Part shown: positions 1 through 11,785 of the stretch, piece after piece
How positions within the stretch are numbered: the stretch's first letter is position 1
Layout: every line of letters starts with the position of its first letter
Origin: Clavaria fumosa
Lineage: Eukaryota; Basidiomycota; Agaricomycetes; Agaricales; Clavariaceae
DNA length: 64,000 bases
Reading direction: 5' to 3'
Assembly (NCBI GenBank): GCA_951802425.1
Contig: OX637795.1
Location: forward strand, 3,762,501 to 3,826,500
Translations under genes and position numbers: made by a program
The notes under the pieces: generated by a model
Database searches by the model: none
What the model was told of the DNA's origin: nothing
What the model saw: only the letters and a program-made list of their open reading frames with translations

Positions 1-916
1 TCCTCTCTCTCTCACACAGCTCTATGCAGGCTCGGAGCCGTGCAATCTCTTTCTCATATCCCTCCGCCATTTGGGGGGCACATGGTGCTGCCCGGGTTTG
101 GGCCCTTGGGACCTGCAGACGCATATCAGGCAGGGGGCAGAAACGGACAGCATGGCCAGTCTGGTGGCATCGGAAACAACATCTCTCATCAGCAGGGGCC
201 CATCCTCGGGCCATGGCCACATCTGGAGTACACAGCAGAGGGGTCACAAGAGGTCGCGAAACGGTCACGGCAGGTCGCGGTAGGGTCGCAGTGGGTCGCG
301 CGGGGGTCACAGTGGGTCGCGGCGTCCGTTCCGTGAGTATCCCATCCAGTCACCTTTGCTGGGCATCAAGCCTCTCAGCCAGCACCTTCCATTCTCCATA
401 TGTCTCTGGCATCGGGGAGACACCATAGATTCTCTCCACCAACCTCCTACTCAGGTTCAACTCCAGCCAATGGACTAGGATTCCTGAGTCCTTCTCTGCA
501 CTCAACTTCGCCTGTCGGAACAGCGTCTCGAATTTTGCGAAGAACTCTGGTGCTGTCATGGCACCCTGTTTCAGCCCTGCAATATCGGCAAGGGCAGTCG
601 CACGGTCATTCGGGTCATCGAATGCGCGCTTCATCTCCTCCACAAACTCTGCCCAGGTTCTGGCCTCGCCACTACCCAGGATCTCTTCTGCCTTCATATT
701 CGCCCACTCTGCAGCGAATCCTTCTCCAGTAATTTTGCTCAGAGCAAGAAGGACCTTCACCAGGTCCACAGCATAGACAGTCGGGTTCGCCATAAACAGG
801 AGGCGAAGGGATCGGAGGAACGTACGGAAGTTCCTTTTCTGCCCATCAAAGGGGGCAACAGATAGGTCAAGCCTCATAGGTTGGGCTACAGGCGGGGCGA
901 CATGGTCTGCCATCAC
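1..916 (-). pseudogene. Ty3/Gypsy gag remnant, copy A
   Basis: Minus-strand gag of an LTR retrotransposon, open from an ATG at 916 to 350 (188 aa). It carries the conserved capsid segment that starts near MRLDLSVAPFDGQKRNFRTF and the block KITGEGFAAEWANM, both shared with the fuller gag at 19208-20404. A single in-frame TGA at 350-352, just after DAQQR, breaks it. The same frame then stays open to a CCHC zinc knuckle (CFRCHQTGHAVRFC, about 140-181; CX2CX4HX4C), the nucleic-acid-binding motif of gag. The rest lies beyond the left edge of the window. The stop falls where the fuller copy has an Arg codon. Family assignment is firm; function is lost unless the stop is read through. Confidence 0.8.
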
Positions 917-929
917 AGGCCCTGGATGC

Positions 930-1340
930 TGTAAATAAAGTTCCAGGCCTTGGGCACTCAGGATTTCTTCGATCTCTTAACAGTCCTGTCCTCTTAGGCT
1001 GCTCTTCTGTGTACTTATGTACCTATAGAACTCTCATTCTATGAAACTTTTGTTAACGTGGGGCCCAAATGGTGTCCCAGGTGGTCGCTCCACAACTCCT
1101 AATGAGTTGCCTGTGCGCCCTTCTGACAATGGTCACAGAGCAAGGGCCCTGTCCACTGGACCAGGAAACTACAGAAAGACTATGTAGGGGCCTTTCCTTG
1201 CCCTGTACACTACACGATTCACTGGTATGTAGCTGTAAAACAAAGTTCTGGGCCTTGGGCACTCGGTATCACTTGGGGAGGGTCACAGTTGACTTCCTCC
1301 TGGTCTGGTCACGTGTATCTACACACAGTAAAAATTTTGC
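930..1340 (-). repeat. Leader region of Ty3 copy A
   Basis: Sequence between the gag start and the LTR material. It recurs at about 10250-10456 upstream of the second gag remnant, including the shared block around gtggggcccaaatggtgtcc. No convincing coding frame is present. Confidence 0.55.
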
Positions 1341-1399
1341 ACGGTTCTGTTACACACCGCGGGCAGGGTAAAGGAGAAGAGGATGATAGGGGCTGAGCT

Positions 1400-1777
1400 G
1401 TGACAACGTGTCACAGTTTGAAATTAAGGGTCCAGGCTAGCCGGGTTAGGACACGGGGCTAGGGCGGACAGGCGGATCTTAGTATTATATCAGACTGGGT
1501 CTCACACAACTTAAGCGTAAGGTCATGACGACAATACTAAGATAAGGGGAAAAGGGTACAAGAATGGAAAAGATGTAGTATATATAGCGAACGCTTCGGC
1601 ATTTGCCGGCATTCCCACGCTCGGACCTCTCGGATCACGTGATGCGCCCAGGCCCAGGTCATGTGATCTTACGATTATGTAATCTGACCACAGCCACAGG
1701 TCATGTGACCTTCCAACAACCCTCCCCAGTTTCTCCACAACTGCACTTTGGGATGGCTTACATAAGCGATCCTAACA
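1400..1777 (-). mobile_element. LTR remnant of Ty3 copy A
   Basis: Read on the minus strand from 1777, it begins TGTTAGGATCGCTTATG followed by TAAGCC. This resembles the LTR start of the complete Ty3 element (TGTCAGGATCCATTACATAA). A TATA-like stretch (ctatatatac) lies inside, as in the other LTR. The 3' end of the LTR is unclear: 1488 or about 1400 both fit. Its first base abuts the inverted arm that starts at 1777. Confidence 0.5.
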
Positions 1778-2779
1778 GATGAAAACAAATATGCCTTCCA
1801 ATAGGCTTCCAATTGGTAGGAGCAAATGCAACCTTCAAATATCCAATGGAACCATCACAAGCTAGGGTGAAAGGTGGTGTGTCAACTGATTCAGGATATT
1901 CTTTGGGAAAGGATGGGCCTTAATATCCTTTCTGGAGGGTACATGGACAGCACAACATAGGATGATTTGACACTAGGGATTATTTGAAAGGATGCCACTG
2001 GCCCACATAGGGTTAGGGTTAGGGCAGATAAACTGCAATAGATTCAGGGTGATCTCTTATACCATATCCATTTGTCAAAGCTAATCCACAAGTACAAATT
2101 AATTACAACAAATCTAAAGAAAAACATGTCTGGCATTTACATCAGAGGATGGGTGGCCAAATCCACCTGACAAGCCATTCATATCTTAATATGTGCTTCA
2201 TTGCAAAGGGGGCACTGCAATCTAGGCAAGCCCCACTTCACCAAAGCAAGAGTCCCCAGTCTCAAGTAGATAAGAAAACAAGAAGATGATCTGTAAGAAA
2301 CTAGGGTGGGAGGACACCAACCACATGGCAGTCAGCAGTCCATCCCAGAGCCCATACAGCAGCCCCAAGGTATGAGATGAGCAGCAGATAGCACAAAAAA
2401 ACTTACAAAGATGGGGTTGGGGGAGGTTGTCTGCATAATAGACCACACTCACATCCTTGGCCCATTTGGCCACCCCAGGTGCAGGTATGAATGAGGGTTG
2501 GTTGGGGCCAGCCTGCATATAAGCAGCCACCAAACCAAAAGGCCCATATGGCCACCCTCTTCACATAATATTCTGAAAAGCAACATCAACAAGCACCATA
2601 CCAGTAAAAAGTGTGAATAGTAATAAAACCCACATACCTCTGCAGGTGTCAAGCTCATACAGACACCTGAAGGCAGACAAGAGCAGCATTCCCTGTATGG
2701 CACTGCAGTTGCCACACAGAGAATGCTGCCCTTGTCTGCCACAAACCATAAGGTGGACATGGCAGCACAGGAAGAGCAG
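1777..2779. repeat. Left 1,003-bp inverted arm
   Basis: Reverse complement of 6689-7691. It contains tagggttagggttaggg at 2008-2024, identical in motif to fungal telomere repeat. Several 60-100 aa open frames occur in both arms, but they lack family features and I do not call them genes. Confidence 0.85.
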
Positions 2780-3100
2780 CGGGCAGGCGGGGCAGCTGGG
2801 CAGCAGGCGGGGCTGCGGGTGGGCAGGGTGGGGCAGGCGGGGCTGCGAGGCAGCGGAGTGGGGCGTCAGGGCAGGTGGCGGGCAGGCAGGGCAGCGGGCG
2901 GGCAGGCGGGGCTGCAGGCGGGCAGGGCAGGGCTGCGGGTGGGCAGGGCTGCGGGTGGGCAGGGTGGGGCGTCAGGGCAGCAGGGTGGCGGGCAGCGGGG
3001 CAGCGGAGCAGGGGCAGCTTGGCAGGAGGGGAGGGCGGGATGCTGGGAAAGCAGGGTGGTGGGGCAATGGGGTGGCAGGCAACGGGGGCAGTGGGGCAGC
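2780..3100. repeat. G-rich GGCAGG/GGCGGGGC tract
   Basis: Low-complexity tract with dense runs of two to four G on the plus strand, so G-quadruplex formation is plausible. The mirrored C-rich tract at 6090-6688 makes the G strand point the same way relative to each arm. Open frames across it encode only Gly/Ala/Arg-rich low-complexity peptide. Confidence 0.8.
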
Positions 3101-3118
3101 AGAGGATGTTGTATGCAC

Positions 3119-3226
3119 CGTGTTTGTTTGGTGCTCACCATATAAAGTGTTTCAACATTTGGCTCTGTTTGTTCATGTTGATATGTCATGTGACTCAGCC
3201 CAATGACACAATCACAAGCCTTTTCT
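3119..3226 (+). repeat. Direct repeat DR-1 inside the hAT-like element
   Basis: About 100 bp from tgtttgtttggtgctcac to atcacaagcctttt. It recurs in the same orientation at 5960-6053 with a few indels, although the surrounding arms and GC tracts are inverted. Confidence 0.75.
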
Positions 3227-3377
3227 TGGCCCTGTACTCAGGCCAAGCTAGAATGGGAGGATTTTATGTACTAGGTTCTATATGATGTGATAAGCTAGAG
3301 TCTAGATGTGGGTGAGCATGTACAACCCAGTTTGATTCAGATAATCATGAAGCTCTGAAAAGAAGAGGTGTGAAGGC

Positions 3378-5626
3378 TCAGTTGCATAGAACCAGATCCA
3401 GAGGTGGTGCATGAGAGTGGTGCATGAGAGTGTGAATCCCAGCATTGTTGAGAAAGGGGTGTGCTGCAAAGGGTGCACATCGATAGAAGGGATTGAGGAC
3501 TACTGCAGCAATGAAGATCTCCTGGTCAGCAACAATCCAGCACTTTTCTAGACTGTCCATAATGGCACAGATCCTCTTCATCAGTAAACCCATGATATTG
3601 CATCATCAGAAAGCCAAATGTGAGCAGCACAGTGTTGAGGCAGCAGAATGAAGCTTGTGTAATGTTTGCAGCAATTACAGGGGGCTCTAGGTGTCATTTA
3701 ATACTGTGGCAATGCAGTCATTAGGACTTGAAGCCAACCATAACAGCAGGATATAGACCAGAGCAGGGAGTGCCAGAACACAGGATTCATGATGATGCTG
3801 ATCATCTTTTGAGCATGTGCTTTGGCCACTCTATCACCAGTAACAATCTGCTTTTTTGCAGGAAGCCTTGCAGCATCAGCTGAGCAGATACAAAGAAGAG
3901 ATGCCTGCAGCTCAAGCAGGTGTCTATATGCCTGCAGCTCAAGCAGGCATCTATATGCCTGATAATGAGCTGTCCAGCAAGTGAGAACTGTGTGAATGAC
4001 TGTCTTCACAGTGCCTGTTGCATTGGGATGAGCTGTCTGGAGTAGAGCAAGCACATATGTCTTGCTGCAAAGCCATGTTATAACCTCATTTGCCATGGTA
4101 GTATAGAAAAGAAGGGCAGCTCCAGACTTGAAATAATCACCAACAACAAGGTTTATCTACAAAATTATCAGTCCATAATTATGCCTGAGTAGAAATTACA
4201 CAAACCTGGTGTGCATAGCAGTCAAGGACAATGATGTTCAGATATTTCTGTCCAACTATATGTTGAGCCTTATGACATTCACCAGAGGCATCAGTGACAA
4301 TTGCCACAACAACTGCACCCCTCTCAATTTTGACCAGCTTGATGACTTCCTCAAGGAGTGGGATCAGATTTTCAGCTGTTTTGCGCTCTGCAGACACATC
4401 ATGGACCTTTACAGTTCGAATCTATCAACATATCAGTACATATGAAGAGTATATGAAATGGCAAATGCATACCTTTCCATCCACAGTAATCATAAATGCA
4501 GTAAGGTGGTGATAATTAACACCAGTCCACCCATCTGCTTGGATTGTCACATCATGACCTTTGGCAGCAGCCTTTGCTTCAGCCTGATACATAGCAAGAG
4601 CAGCTGGAACAATATGATTGGTGAGGACTTTCAAGATGGGGATCTTGCAGTGGGTAAAAATTCATCCAAGAAATCGAGCCATGCAGGATTATCAATCCAT
4701 GACAATGAGAATCCCACTGAGGCTGTTATTCAAGCCATATGGTTCTCAAAACTGTGTTGGTGGGCCACAGTCCATGTGTCAGTAGTTTTGCCTGGACTGA
4801 ACCAAGAGGAAGTGCATCGGAGTCCTGAAAGGGAATGATTTCGAGAATCCCATGCACTTGATGCTTGGCCAGTCATCGAAGAACCAGCTTCTGATGGAGC
4901 AGGGCTGAAATTTGGAAGGATTGGTGAGTTCAAGAAGGGAGGTGATAAAAATGGTACAGCAGGTGAAGGTGGCACAGATGATGAAGGTGGTGGTCATGAG
5001 TCTGAGGGTTGTGTTGCTGAGAAGCTTGTACTGCTATTTGAAGCCCCAACAGGAGGCATAGGGCCTGGCATGTGAAAGAGGAGAGGTTGAGTTGCATATA
5101 AGGCTGTTTCTGCACCTGTTTGAAGCCCCATTCGATTGTTCGTGTGGCATGAACCCTGGCCTGGAGATGGTGTCCCACTATGCTGGATGTGGTCATTCCT
5201 TGCTCACTCAGTTGTCTCTGTGAGCTGCAATTGGCAGTAGCAGAGATGACACAACATTGTTGTTGGAACACCACAAAGCCAACCATGGGGCATATGTGGT
5301 CCAGATTTCAAAGTCCAGACTAGTGGACAGAGTCAAAACAGACATAGGAATGCATGCGAGCACATAAGGTACACTTCTATAGCATCAACCCCATGAGCAG
5401 CCTGTCACAATCCAGATTTGACACCAGCTCAGTCCTCCTCTTGAACAGCTGCAATGTGATTGTCCAAGCATTTTGTGCAATAAACCTTGTCCTTTGCTGA
5501 CAAGCCTGTGCAAGTCATGCCCTCAGGTAGTTCAAGCTTTATAGATGGATGGTCAGTGAAATAATCTCGCCACCATTTGCATGCATTTGCTCTTGTCATG
5601 GCTGCAGTTGAGACAAGTTGAGACAA
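3378..5626 (-). pseudogene. hAT/DUF659-type transposase, decayed
   Basis: Minus-strand pieces in gene order. At 5626-5429 is an N-terminal zinc-finger-like region (CKWWRDYFTDHP, then YCTKCLDNH). At 4634-4425 is a block with IQADGWTGVNYHHLTAFMIT. At 4397-4179 is VVAIVTDASGECHKAQHIVG followed by LDCYAHQ, typical of the RNase H-like core of DUF659/hAT transposases. At 4096-3698 is a helical segment. At 3593-3378 is DQEIFIAAVVLNPF, found near the C terminus of this family. The pieces are in different frames; some breaks may be introns, others are lesions. The C-terminal dimerisation segment is not visible. In the family this enzyme cuts and pastes the element in the nucleus; this copy is probably inactive. 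Confidence 0.7.
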
Positions 5627-5959
5627 GGTGATGGGTAACAGGTGTTGCTATAGGGTTGAAGCACACTCTTGATGCACAGTGCAGCTGTAGTATGTGAAAT
5701 GGAGTGATATTAAGTGCATGTAGCCAAAGCACAGCAAGCAGGAGACAAGATTCACATGTGTCTGCTGTGTGACATGCCATGACTGCATCATGCAAATGGT
5801 AAATCCATATAAGGGAATTTGGCACATGACCCAGAACTAATCAGGGTCTGGCTGAGTCAAGGATCCTTTGACTGTCATTGACTGTCAATGACTAGTCAGC
5901 AAAGTCAGTGACTTGACTTTTCACCAAAGTCATTGACTGCCCAACACTGAGCAGAGGAC

Positions 5960-6053
5960 TGTGTTTGTTTGGTGCTCACTGTTTCAACATTTTGCTCTGT
6001 TTGTTCATGTTGATATGTCATGTGACTCAGCAATGACATGATCACAAGCCTTT
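5960..6053 (+). repeat. Direct repeat DR-2 inside the hAT-like element
   Basis: Second copy of the ~100-bp repeat at 3119-3226, same orientation. It borders the transposase region on its other side. Confidence 0.75.
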
Positions 6054-6089
6054 TTTTTCTCTTTCTCGCATTGCTGTCACCTCTCTGCC

Positions 6090-6688
6090 TCGCACCCTCG
6101 GAGCCTTGCAGTCCTCTCCCCTCCCCCTCCCCTTGCCACTGCCTCCCTTGCCCCTCTGCTCTACTGCCTGTCCAGCTGCCCTATCGCCCCACCTCCCTGT
6201 CGCCCCATCGTCCCATCACCGCATCGCGCTGCTGCACACCACACTGCTGCCTGCCAAGCTGCTGCTCTGCTGCCCCACAGCCATGCTGCACTGCCCCGCC
6301 TGCCCGCAGCCCCGCCCGCCTGCTGCTCCGCCTGCCTACTGCTCCACCTGCCTACTGCCCCGCCTGCCCGCATCCCTGCCCGCCCACAGCCCTGCCCGAC
6401 CGCAGCCCCGCCTGCCTGCAGCCCCCTGCCCGCAGCCCTGCCCGCCCGCAGCCCTGCCTGCCCACCTATTGCCCCGCCCTGCCTGCCTGCCTGCCCGCTA
6501 CTTCGCCCTGCCCCCCCGCTGCTCCACATGCCCGCCACCCCGCCCTGCCTGCCCGCTACACTGCCGTGCCTGCCCGCTACCCCGCCCTGCCCTGCCCGCT
6601 GCCCTGCTCTGCCCACCCACTGCCATGCCTGCCTACTATCCCGCCCTGCCTGCCTGCTGCCCTGCCCACCTGCTGCCCCACCCCCCCA
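6090..6688. repeat. C-rich tract facing the right arm
   Basis: Low-complexity CCTGCCCGC-type tract, the mirror of 2780-3100 but longer. Plus-strand frames give long Pro/Ala/Cys-rich peptides that are artefacts of composition. Confidence 0.8.
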
Positions 6689-7691
6689 CTGCTCTTCCTG
6701 TGCTGCCATGTCCACCTTATGGTTTGTGGCAGACAAGGGCAGCATTCTCTGTGTGGCAACTGCAGTGCCATACAGGGAATGCTGCTCTTGTCTGCCTTCA
6801 GGTGTCTGTATGAGCTTGACACCTGCAGAGGTATGTGGGTTTTATTACTATTCACACTTTTTACTGGTATGGTGCTTGTTGATGTTGCTTTTCAGAATAT
6901 TATGTGAAGAGGGTGGCCATATGGGCCTTTTGGTTTGGTGGCTGCTTATATGCAGGCTGGCCCCAACCAACCCTCATTCATACCTGCACCTGGGGTGGCC
7001 AAATGGGCCAAGGATGTGAGTGTGGTCTATTATGCAGACAACCTCCCCCAACCCCATCTTTGTAAGTTTTTTTGTGCTATCTGCTGCTCATCTCATACCT
7101 TGGGGCTGCTGTATGGGCTCTGGGATGGACTGCTGACTGCCATGTGGTTGGTGTCCTCCCACCCTAGTTTCTTACAGATCATCTTCTTGTTTTCTTATCT
7201 ACTTGAGACTGGGGACTCTTGCTTTGGTGAAGTGGGGCTTGCCTAGATTGCAGTGCCCCCTTTGCAATGAAGCACATATTAAGATATGAATGGCTTGTCA
7301 GGTGGATTTGGCCACCCATCCTCTGATGTAAATGCCAGACATGTTTTTCTTTAGATTTGTTGTAATTAATTTGTACTTGTGGATTAGCTTTGACAAATGG
7401 ATATGGTATAAGAGATCACCCTGAATCTATTGCAGTTTATCTGCCCTAACCCTAACCCTATGTGGGCCAGTGGCATCCTTTCAAATAATCCCTAGTGTCA
7501 AATCATCCTATGTTGTGCTGTCCATGTACCCTCCAGAAAGGATATTAAGGCCCATCCTTTCCCAAAGAATATCCTGAATCAGTTGACACACCACCTTTCA
7601 CCCTAGCTTGTGATGGTTCCATTGGATATTTGAAGGTTGCATTTGCTCCTACCAATTGGAAGCCTATTGGAAGGCATATTTGTTTTCATCT
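6689..7691. repeat. Right 1,003-bp inverted arm
   Basis: Reverse complement of 1777-2779. It contains ccctaaccctaacccta at 7444-7460. Its outer end (gttttcatct) pairs with agatgaaaac at 1777. Confidence 0.85.
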
Positions 7692-9540
7692 CACCCAGTT
7701 ATGTGAAGTTATAATATCTCATTTATATACACTGATCAGGAGCCTTAGATAATGGAAGATGACCTTACAATTTATGCATCTATCAAATAGCATCTCTGAT
7801 CTTTGGCTTCATAATCTGTGTATGCTATCCCCAGCTTCTTTGGTCTAATTTGTCATGTATGTGCAAGAAGTGTTTCAATAGGGTGCTTCAGGCCCTCTAC
7901 ACTGGTTTCTAAAATGTATATTGGCCAGCCCTTTTGAAAGGGCATCTTCAGTACCATGGGATCCCTGTATGCCTAGTGTGATTTTGGTATATCAAGTTGA
8001 TTGGCCAAGCCTATAAAGCAATATCTCAGCTGATGATCAGCTGGGCCCATGAAAAGGGCATCAGTCAAAATTGGCTAGGCCTTTTGGATAGGGGGTGGGT
8101 GTGCTGAAGGGAGTGAACCCAGATTTCAAGTGTGACAATGTGTCACAATGTGACTAGCGATGAAGTACTTTGCTGCTGGTCACACTGTGACATGTCACAC
8201 CTAACATTCAATAATGAACAATTTATTGTAGGGTGTCATATTAAATAAAGGGACATTTGATATAGGATGTTGGATGCAGAATAATTGTCTGGGCTAAGCT
8301 CTTCTTGCTCAGGTACATTAATATCTGGCGGTATTACTACAGTATCTGGTAATTTAGATGAGTGAGCAGTGCATTAGGGCTGGAAAATCATAATATGGGT
8401 GCTACCAGATGTAAGGTGGTGATATTAGACCTGGAATGCAGGTTGAAGAATATTATTCTGAGCCAAGCCCTACTGACCTGGGCCAAGCCTATTTTAAGGG
8501 CCCCATGCATATCCAGTCATCTGAACCTCTAGTTACCAATTTTGGGTGACCTAAGATCTCGGCCCAGCCTATTATGTAATATCTCAGCTGACGCTCGGCT
8601 GGGCCTATAAGATGGCCACCAGTCAAAATGGGCTGGCCCTATAAGATGGGAGTTGGGTACGCTGAAGGGTGTGAATTTCTAGATATGGTCTCCCTGTGAA
8701 ATTCATCCCCCTTTAGGATGGATGGATGACCAAGACTCTGGATGACTGTCCCAACTAGACAGGTACAGCACTTTGACTGTCAACAAGTTTTACCAAACTG
8801 TGAATAACTCCATGAGTTCTCAACCAATCCTCATGAAACTTTGCACATAGGTAGAGATAAAAATATAGCCATAGTTTAATACTATATGCAGAATAGTTGA
8901 ATAGGAACTTGGCATGCTATAACAGTTCGCATTTTTGGTGCAATATTTACAATAATTCCTCTTGTAAATATCTCAGCCAGTTCCTATTGCTTTCCCATGA
9001 AACTTTGTGGACATGTAGACAATAAATGTAGCCAAACACCTATATGCTACATGGTACAATAGAACAGTCTCATAGGTGGATATAATGATTTGACTATAAG
9101 GATGCTACATGCAATGTCTCCACTTTGAGGGGCATACATATTGAAACCCTGAAAGTATAAACATGACATCCTTACAATATATCCTTACAATATATCCTTT
9201 ATATGCCTATGCAATTATGCAATAAGGTTTACATAGCTACATGTAACACTGGCATGTTCATAATAAGAATGTGGGGATTGTTCTGTCAATGAGATTCATC
9301 AGAGTTTACCTAGAACCACCAAATCATACTGGTAACACATGAGTGATTCTTGCAGGTAATACAGAGAAGTATGGCAGGTAATATGCCTAGTCAATGGGAC
9401 ACCATTCCTAGTGCTTCTCTCAAGGCACTTATCATAGAACTGTGCTCCAAGAGGTTCCATTAACTACTAGCCACAATGGTGAATGATTGTAGGCTATGCA
9501 CCAGATACTCTGCACTCTGACTATGGGATTACTCCCATCC
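7692..9540. other. Non-coding AT-rich region with dispersed repeats
   Basis: No supportable gene. One ~115-bp module occurs twice in direct orientation, at 7999-8113 and 8560-8680. Both copies run from ggcc(a/c)agcctat through atatctcagctga to gctgaaggg. The rest looks like old repeat debris. Confidence 0.6.
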
Positions 9541-9561
9541 CTAACAGCGACCTTGGGGTGG

Positions 9562-10250
9562 TCACGTGATGTCACTGCAACAAATCTGTAGTTCTGCTCC
9601 AAATATTATGGGCTTTTGTATGATTGTATTAGATGTCATAAGGTGTAGTCTGATGGCTGGAATTTGCAATATAACAAATAGCCATGCTCTGTTCTGCGAG
9701 TATCCTATCCAGTCACCTCTGCTGGGCATCAAGTCTCTCTGCCAGCACCTTCCATTCTCTGTATGTCTCTGGCATCGGGGAGACACCATAGATCCTCTCC
9801 ACCAACCTCCTACTCAGGTTCAACTCCAGCCAATGGACTAGGATTCCTGAGTCCTTCTCTGCACTCAACTTTGCCCATCGGAACAGTGTCTCAAATTTCA
9901 TGAAGAACTCCAGTGCTGTCATGGCACCCTGTTTCAACCCTGCAATATCGGCAAGGGCAGTCACATGGTCATTCAGGTCATCAAATGCACGCTTCATCTC
10001 CTCCACAAACTCTGCCCAGGTTCTGGCCTTGCCACTACCCAGGATCTCTTCCACTTTCATATTTGCCCATTCTGCAGCAAATCCTTCTCCAGCAAATTTG
10101 CTCAGAGCAAAGAGGACCTTCACCAGGTCCATAGTATAGGTGGTTGGGTTTGCCATAAACAGGAGGCGAAGGGATCAGAGGAACATACAAAAGTTCCTTT
10201 TCTGCCCATCAAAGGGGGCAACAGCTAGGTCCAGCATCATGCTATGGCAC
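9562..10250 (-). pseudogene. Ty3/Gypsy gag remnant, copy B
   Basis: Second gag copy of the same family as 350-916. The open part is 10156-9713 (147 aa, from MANPTTYTM) and ends at the same TGA after DAQQR. Upstream, where copy A reads TTCCTCCGATCC, copy B reads TTCCTCTGATCC, so an Arg CGA has become TGA. Neighbouring CGT and ACG codons have become TGT and ATG. The downstream zinc-knuckle part is missing from about 9690. The upstream leader runs to 10456, where the next LTR element begins. Confidence 0.75.
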
Positions 10251-10456
10251 TGTAAAAATAAAGTTCTGGGCCTTGGGCACTCAAGATTTCTTCAATCTCT
10301 TAGCAGTCCTGTCCTCTTAGGCTGCTCTTCTATGTACTTATGTACCTATAGAACTCTTATTCTATGAAACTATTGTTAATGTGGGGCCCAAATGGTGTCC
10401 CAGGTGGTTGCTCCACAACTCCTAATGAGTTGCCCATGTGCCCTTCTGACAATGGT

Positions 10457-11785
10457 TGTCACATCCGTGCCGCTCCCTTCGGGTCCAGACCGGAAACACC
10501 ATCTCCGGTCCCGGACTTCCTATCTCCGGCCTCGACTCTCATCTCCTGCCCCCGACTTCGGATCTCCGGACCTCGACTTCCAATCTCCGGACCCCGACTT
10601 CCAATCTCCGGACCCGACCTCCGATCTCCGGACCCGGACCTCCGAACTCCCACTCTGGTGCCTCAGCATCTGAGGTTACCTGCCCCACATGTGGGGCAGG
10701 CACCAAACCCACTCCCGGGGATAGTTCCCCAAGAGGCTGTCCCGATCCCAATCCCGATTCCCAATCCCAATCTCCGAATCCCGAACCCGACTTCCTGACT
10801 GTTGTGAACCGACATCCGTGGTTACTCCACCAGCAATGAACTCCGAGCATGGAAATCGGACAATCCACGCAGTTACTTGGCAGCATAGTTACCAACCTGA
10901 TGGTAGTAGCGTCTGACTCCGGGATCAGGAAACTGATCCCTGTTGTTATTCCATTGTTCCGTAGTAAGTCCCGCAACATATCTCCAGGACATTCTCCGTA
11001 GCTACCGTCAATACTCCGGGTTGCTGGAAACGCCCCGGACTTGTAGTATATATGCCTACCTACTTCCTAGAGTATTCTGCAGTCCGGATACCACCCTCGT
11101 ATACCCACGTACACCCCTCCCGTATACCCCCAAACTCCCCCACACCTCTGTCCCCCTGTCCCTCGTATATCTCCGCACCTCCGTACTCCTGTCCGACTCC
11201 CCGTCTCCTGTCCCTCTGTCTATCTCCACACCTCCATCCTTTCCGCCCGCCACCTTGTAATTTGTATCATGTCTAATCCAACCCCTGCCCTCTGCCTCCT
11301 ATACCAGTTGTGCTAAGTCCCAACCAACTCCTGACCAACTCCCGACCAACTCCTGACCAACTCCTGACTTCCACCCGACACCCGGAATCTGTCCCGACAG
11401 CCCACACCATCCGTCTGACCTCCGGAAATCATCTGCGAACTCCGGAACTCCGTATCCTTCCTCCTTCCTGGCCTCTGTCTCCTCTACTTAGTCACTCGTT
11501 AAACCCGAACTCCATCCGAACTCCGTCTCCACCCTCCCATCCGTCCCTCACCTCGAATATGACGAAGTCCATCCTGGACATCTCGCCTGAGCACCGGACC
11601 CAAAGTCCCAAATCCCGTAACTCCGAAATATGGGACACCCAGGACTCAGTAAGGGCGTCGTTTCAATACATTCGCCAAAGTCTCACCCGAACCCCGAAGT
11701 CCAACTCCGGACCTCCGGACCTCCCGGACCCGAAATCCGAACTCCGACCGGACTTCACCCTGACCTTCCGAGCATGCACGTAACA
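10457..11785 (+). repeat. 5' LTR of the LARD-like element
   Basis: Starts tgtcacatccgtgccgctcc and ends cacgtaaca. It differs from the 3' LTR mainly by C/T and G/A transitions. A TATA-like tagtatatatgc lies near 11045. Clusters of tccggac/ccgactt repeats fill its first 350 bp. Confidence 0.85.

Larger units (their letters stand above)
1777..7691. mobile_element. hAT-like DNA transposon with 1-kb inverted arms
   Basis: Two arms (1777-2779 and 6689-7691, each 1,003 bp) are reverse complements and look almost identical; the longest frames in each arm give the same peptides. Between them lie a G-rich tract, a copy of a ~100-bp direct repeat, a decayed hAT/DUF659-type transposase on the minus strand, a second copy of the direct repeat, and a C-rich tract. 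No clear 8-bp target duplication flanks the arms. Boundaries come from where the inverted match stops. It could instead be an inverted duplication that captured a transposase relic. Confidence 0.65.

Noticed and set aside
2008..2024. True telomere or chromosome end
   Set aside because: Only about three TTAGGG-type units, mirrored inside both transposon arms, with ordinary sequence on either side.
2222..2760. Identical 103-aa frames in both inverted arms
   Set aside because: Identity follows from the arms being copies; there is no recognisable domain, no paired donors or acceptors, and no independent support for coding.
2613..3285. Gly/Arg/Ala-rich frames of up to 197 aa, and the Pro/Cys-rich frames at 6038-6907
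   Set aside because: Products of the G-rich and C-rich tracts with no domain; the opposite strand is just as open.
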